This document shows, piece after piece, positions 61,383 through 64,000 of a stretch of DNA of 64,000 nt (the stretch's first letter is position 1; each line of letters begins with the position of its first letter). Location: positions 1,071,501-1,135,500 of the forward strand of contig NZ_CP150662.1 in the NCBI RefSeq assembly GCF_038024125.1. The letters are read 5' to 3'. The notes beneath the pieces were generated by a model that did no database searches, was not told where the DNA came from, and saw nothing but the letters and a program-made list of their open reading frames with translations. The DNA comes from Polaribacter gangjinensis (GTDB lineage: Bacteria; Bacteroidota; Bacteroidia; Flavobacteriales; Flavobacteriaceae). The position numbers and the translations under genes were made by a program.

Positions 61383-63788
61383 ATGACACGAAAAATTAAA
61401 AAAGTAGCAATCATTGGCTCTGGAATTATGGGTTCAGGGATTGCTTGTCACTTTGCAAATATTGGCGTAGAAGTGCTTTTATTGGACATTATTCCAAGAG
61501 AATTAAATGAAATTGAAAAAGCAAAAGGACTGACGCTAAATGATAAAGTGGTAAGAAATCGCTTGGTAAATGACGCATTGACTGCTTCATTAAAATCAAG
61601 TCCTTCTCCTATTTATAATCAAAAATTTGCAGACAGAATTACTACTGGAAATTTAGAAGACGATTTACACAAAATCAAATATGTTGATTGGATTGTAGAA
61701 GTTGTTGTGGAGCGTTTAGACATTAAAAAAAGTGTTTTTGAAAAAATTGAAAAATTCAGAACTCCAGGAACTTTGATTACTTCCAATACTTCTGGAATTC
61801 CAATAAAATTTATGAGTGAAGGCAGAAGTGAAGATTTTCAGCAACATTTTGCAGTTACGCACTTTTTCAATCCTCCAAGATATTTAAAGTTATTTGAGGT
61901 GGTACCAAGTGCAAAATGCAAACAAGAAGTTACTGATTTCTTGATGATGCATGGAGATAAATTTTTAGGAAAAACAGCTGTTTTAGCAAAAGATACACCT
62001 GCTTTTATTGGAAATAGAATCGGAATTTTCGGAATCATGAGTTTGTTTCACGTTGTAAAAGAAATGGATTTAACGATTGAAGAAGTAGATAAATTGACAG
62101 GTCCAGTAATAGGTCGTCCAAAATCAGCAACTTTCAGAACGATTGATGTAGTTGGTTTAGATACGTTAGTTCACACAGCAAATGGCGTAAAAGACAATTG
62201 TCCAAATGATGAAATGAGAGACCAATTTGTGATTCCTGATTTTGTAAATAAAATGATGGAAAACAAATGGTTGGGAAGCAAAACCAAACAAGGTTTTTAC
62301 AAAATGACCAAAGATGCTCAAGGAAATAGAGATATTTTGTCATTGGATTTAAATACCTTAGAATATCGCACAAAAAAATCAGCAAAATTTGCCACTTTAG
62401 AGCTCACGAAATCGATTGATAATGTCTCTGACAGATTCAAAGTTTTGGTTGGAGGAAAAGACAAAGCTGGTGAATTTTATAGAAAATCATTTGCAGCCAT
62501 GTTTGCATATGTTCAAAATAGAATTCCAGAAATTTCTGATGAACTGTATAGAATTGATGATGGTTTAAGAGCCGGATTTGGTTGGGAGCATGGACCATTT
62601 CAAATTTGGGATGCTATTGGAGTTGCCAAAGGAATTGAAATTATGAAAGCTGAAGGTCATCAACCTGCAACTTGGGTTACTGAAATGATGGCAAATGGCG
62701 AAACTTCTTTTTACACCGTTAAAAATGGAGCAACGTATTATTATGATATTCCCTCAAAATCTCAAGTTAAAAAACCAGGACAAGATTCGTTCATTATTTT
62801 AGACAATATCAGAAAATCAAACGAGGTTTGGAAAAATTCAGGTGCTGTAATTGAAGATTTAGGAGATGGAATTTTAAACATTGAATTCCGATCAAAAATG
62901 AACACGATTGGTGGAGATGTTTTGGCTGCTATCAACAAAGGAATTGATTTAGCAGAAAAAGATTTCCAAGGTTTGGTTGTTGGAAATCAAGCCGCTAATT
63001 TTTCAGTTGGTGCCAATATCGGAATGATTTTTATGATGGCTGCAGAGCAAGAATATGAAGAATTGAACATGGCTATCAAATATTTTCAAGATACTATGAT
63101 GCGTATGCGTTATTCATCAATCCCAACAATTGCTGCTCCACATGGAATGACTTTAGGTGGTGGTTGTGAAATTTCGTTACATGCTGACAAAGTTGTTGCT
63201 GCTGCTGAAACGTATATTGGTTTAGTTGAATTTGGAGTTGGCGTAATTCCTGGTGGTGGAGGATCTAAAGAAATGGCTCTGAGAGCACAAGACTTGTTTC
63301 ACAAAGGTGATGTTCAACTCAATGTTTTACAAGAACATTTTTTAACCATTGGAATGGCAAAAGTAGCAACATCTGCATATGAAGCTTTTGATTTAGGATT
63401 GCTACAAAAAGGAAAAGATGTGGTGGTTGTAAATAAAGACAGACAAATTGCGGAAGCTAAAAAACACGCTGTTTTGATGGCAGAAGCAGGCTATACACAA
63501 CCTGTAAAACGTAAAGATATTCTCGTTTTAGGAAAACAAGCCTTAGGAATGTTTTTAGTTGGTACTGATTCTATGGAAGCTAGCAACTACATTTCAGCTC
63601 ACGATCAAAAAATCGCAAACAAATTGGCGTATGTAATGGCAGGAGGAGATTTATCAGAACCAACCAGAGTTTCTGAACAATATTTATTAGACATTGAACG
63701 TGAAGCCTTTTTGAGTTTGTGCACAGAACGCAAAACTTTAGAACGAATTCAACACATGTTAAAAACCGGGAAACCATTGCGTAATTAA
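61383..63788 (+). CDS. fadN: 3-hydroxyacyl-CoA dehydrogenase/enoyl-CoA hydratase, FadN-type
   Basis: Carries out two beta-oxidation steps. The start is ATG 61383 (MTRKIKKVAIIGSGIMGSG), giving 801 residues; the frame from 61320 lies inside the MarR gene and is rejected. The dehydrogenase module is N-terminal (NAD motif GSGIMGSGIACH, FFNPPRYLKLFEVV, then the all-helical dimer region to about 470). The hydratase module is C-terminal, around residues 530-680, with GMTLGGGCEISLHAD and the acidic EFGVGVIPGGGGS. This order is the reverse of E. coli FadB/FadJ and matches Bacillus FadN (about 789 residues). Confidence 0.93.
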   Translation: MTRKIKKVAIIGSGIMGSGIACHFANIGVEVLLLDIIPRELNEIEKAKGLTLNDKVVRNRLVNDALTASLKSSPSPIYNQKFADRITTGNLEDDLHKIKYVDWIVEVVVERLDIKKSVFEKIEKFRTPGTLITSNTSGIPIKFMSEGRSEDFQQHFAVTHFFNPPRYLKLFEVVPSAKCKQEVTDFLMMHGDKFLGKTAVLAKDTPAFIGNRIGIFGIMSLFHVVKEMDLTIEEVDKLTGPVIGRPKSATFRTIDVVGLDTLVHTANGVKDNCPNDEMRDQFVIPDFVNKMMENKWLGSKTKQGFYKMTKDAQGNRDILSLDLNTLEYRTKKSAKFATLELTKSIDNVSDRFKVLVGGKDKAGEFYRKSFAAMFAYVQNRIPEISDELYRIDDGLRAGFGWEHGPFQIWDAIGVAKGIEIMKAEGHQPATWVTEMMANGETSFYTVKNGATYYYDIPSKSQVKKPGQDSFIILDNIRKSNEVWKNSGAVIEDLGDGILNIEFRSKMNTIGGDVLAAINKGIDLAEKDFQGLVVGNQAANFSVGANIGMIFMMAAEQEYEELNMAIKYFQDTMMRMRYSSIPTIAAPHGMTLGGGCEISLHADKVVAAAETYIGLVEFGVGVIPGGGGSKEMALRAQDLFHKGDVQLNVLQEHFLTIGMAKVATSAYEAFDLGLLQKGKDVVVVNKDRQIAEAKKHAVLMAEAGYTQPVKRKDILVLGKQALGMFLVGTDSMEASNYISAHDQKIANKLAYVMAGGDLSEPTRVSEQYLLDIEREAFLSLCTERKTLERIQHMLKTGKPLRN

Positions 63789-63800
63789 ATCCCATCTAAA

Positions 63801-63817
63801 TCTTCCCAAAAGGAAGA
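63801..63817. repeat. Short hairpin TCTTCC/GGAAGA in the fadN-fadA gap
   Basis: TCTTCC pairs with GGAAGA around a 5-base loop, 13 bases after the fadN stop. It is the first of two small hairpins in the 121-base gap. Confidence 0.6.
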
Positions 63818-63876
63818 CTTAAAAGTGTAAAACTAAAATGAAGTTTAAAATTTAAAAAAAATAGCCCGAACAAATT

Positions 63877-63895
63877 CCCTTTCCTTTGGAAAGGG
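63877..63895. repeat. Short hairpin CCCTTTCC/GGAAAGGG in the fadN-fadA gap
   Basis: Eight-base arms (63877-63884 and 63888-63895) with a 3-base loop, 14 bases before the fadA ATG. It is too close to the start codon for a simple terminator; it looks like a dispersed flavobacterial intergenic element or a translation or stability element. Confidence 0.7.
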
Positions 63896-63909
63896 TTAGG
63901 GATAGGATT

Positions 63910-64000
63910 ATGAAACAAGCATATATCGTAAAAGCATACAGAACAGCCGTTGGAAAAGCTCCTAAAGGATTGTTCCGTTTTAAAAGAGCTGATGAATTAG
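63910..64000 (+). CDS. fadA: Acetyl-CoA acyltransferase (thiolase), 5' end only
   Basis: The first 30 codons from ATG 63910 read MKQAYIVKAYRTAVGKAPKG and then LFRFKRADEL, the start of a thiolase. FadA thiolases catalyse the last beta-oxidation step, cleaving 3-oxoacyl-CoA. It follows fadN by 121 bases in the order seen in Bacillus (fadN-fadA). The rest is beyond the window, so catalytic residues are not visible. Confidence 0.88.
   Translation, partial: MKQAYIVKAYRTAVGKAPKGLFRFKRADEL

Noticed and set aside
1..64000. CRISPR array, riboswitch, restriction or anti-phage system
   Set aside because: No regularly spaced repeats, no recognisable riboswitch core in any gap and no defence gene families were found.

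Overview
This window is AT-rich chromosomal DNA from a member of the Bacteroidota, almost certainly the family Flavobacteriaceae. A marine genus close to Polaribacter or Tenacibaculum is my guess from protein style, not a proven placement. Supporting signs: perfect TAnnTTTG-type -7 promoter boxes, almost no Shine-Dalgarno sequences except a very strong one in front of rpsU, a type IX secretion C-terminal domain, and lineage-typical families (DUF2851, DUF4834, DUF5683, DUF6122, DUF4159, WbqC). I see no prophage, insertion sequence, CRISPR array or rRNA operon. No stretch over 300 bases lacks a gene or tRNA.

Region 1 (1-10.2 kb, all minus strand) is the translation/transcription core. In transcription order it runs rpsU, xerC, hpf, four tRNAs (Thr-TGT, Tyr, Gly, Thr-GGT), tuf, tRNA-Trp, secE, nusG, rplK, rplA, rplJ, rplL and rpoB. 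rpoB runs off the left edge. Two RNA hairpins separate rplL from rpoB.

Region 2 (10.2-31.8 kb) is mixed housekeeping. It holds an acyl-CoA dehydrogenase, a ComEA-like helix-hairpin-helix protein, an AGCS amino-acid/cation symporter, an RmlD-like reductase, a small PspC-type protein, uvrA, a LOG-family protein, a secreted EEP nuclease-like protein with a type IX sorting tail, a degenerate M1-peptidase-like protein ending in a probable beta-barrel, a fused 2-oxoacid dehydrogenase E1, a secreted metzincin, DUF2851, a nitroreductase and pepD.

Region 3 (31.9-37.7 kb) is the co-directional run parA-parB-DUF5683-dapB-lepB-WbqC-DUF6122, for chromosome segregation, lysine/peptidoglycan precursor supply and protein export. 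It converges on Region 4 (37.7-44.4 kb, minus), a probable surface-glycan operon: DUF4834, YfhO, two GT4 glycosyltransferases and a flippase.

Region 5 (44.5-52.8 kb, plus) has an outer-membrane protein, an acetyltransferase, rsmE, two lineage-specific lipoproteins around a membrane-anchored AraC regulator, DUF4159, a bile-acid/sodium symporter-family protein and an acyltransferase. The first lipoprotein and the AraC gene are bracketed by two copies of one palindrome. Region 6 (52.8-60.7 kb, minus) has a GH3/beta-lactamase fusion, a conserved hypothetical, a DnaQ-fold exonuclease, a sigma-54 activator lacking a DNA-binding domain, and a two-gene ABC-2 transporter. Region 7 (60.8 kb to the end, plus) is a beta-oxidation operon, marR-fadN-fadA, headed by two near-identical 12-bp palindromes that look like MarR operators.

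I found no clearly undescribed multi-gene system. The best leads are RNA-level and regulatory: the rpsU Shine-Dalgarno exception, the rplL-rpoB double hairpin, the MarR operator pair with an almost leaderless transcript, the truncated sigma-54 activator, the zinc-less M1-like barrel protein and a set of intergenic palindromic repeats.
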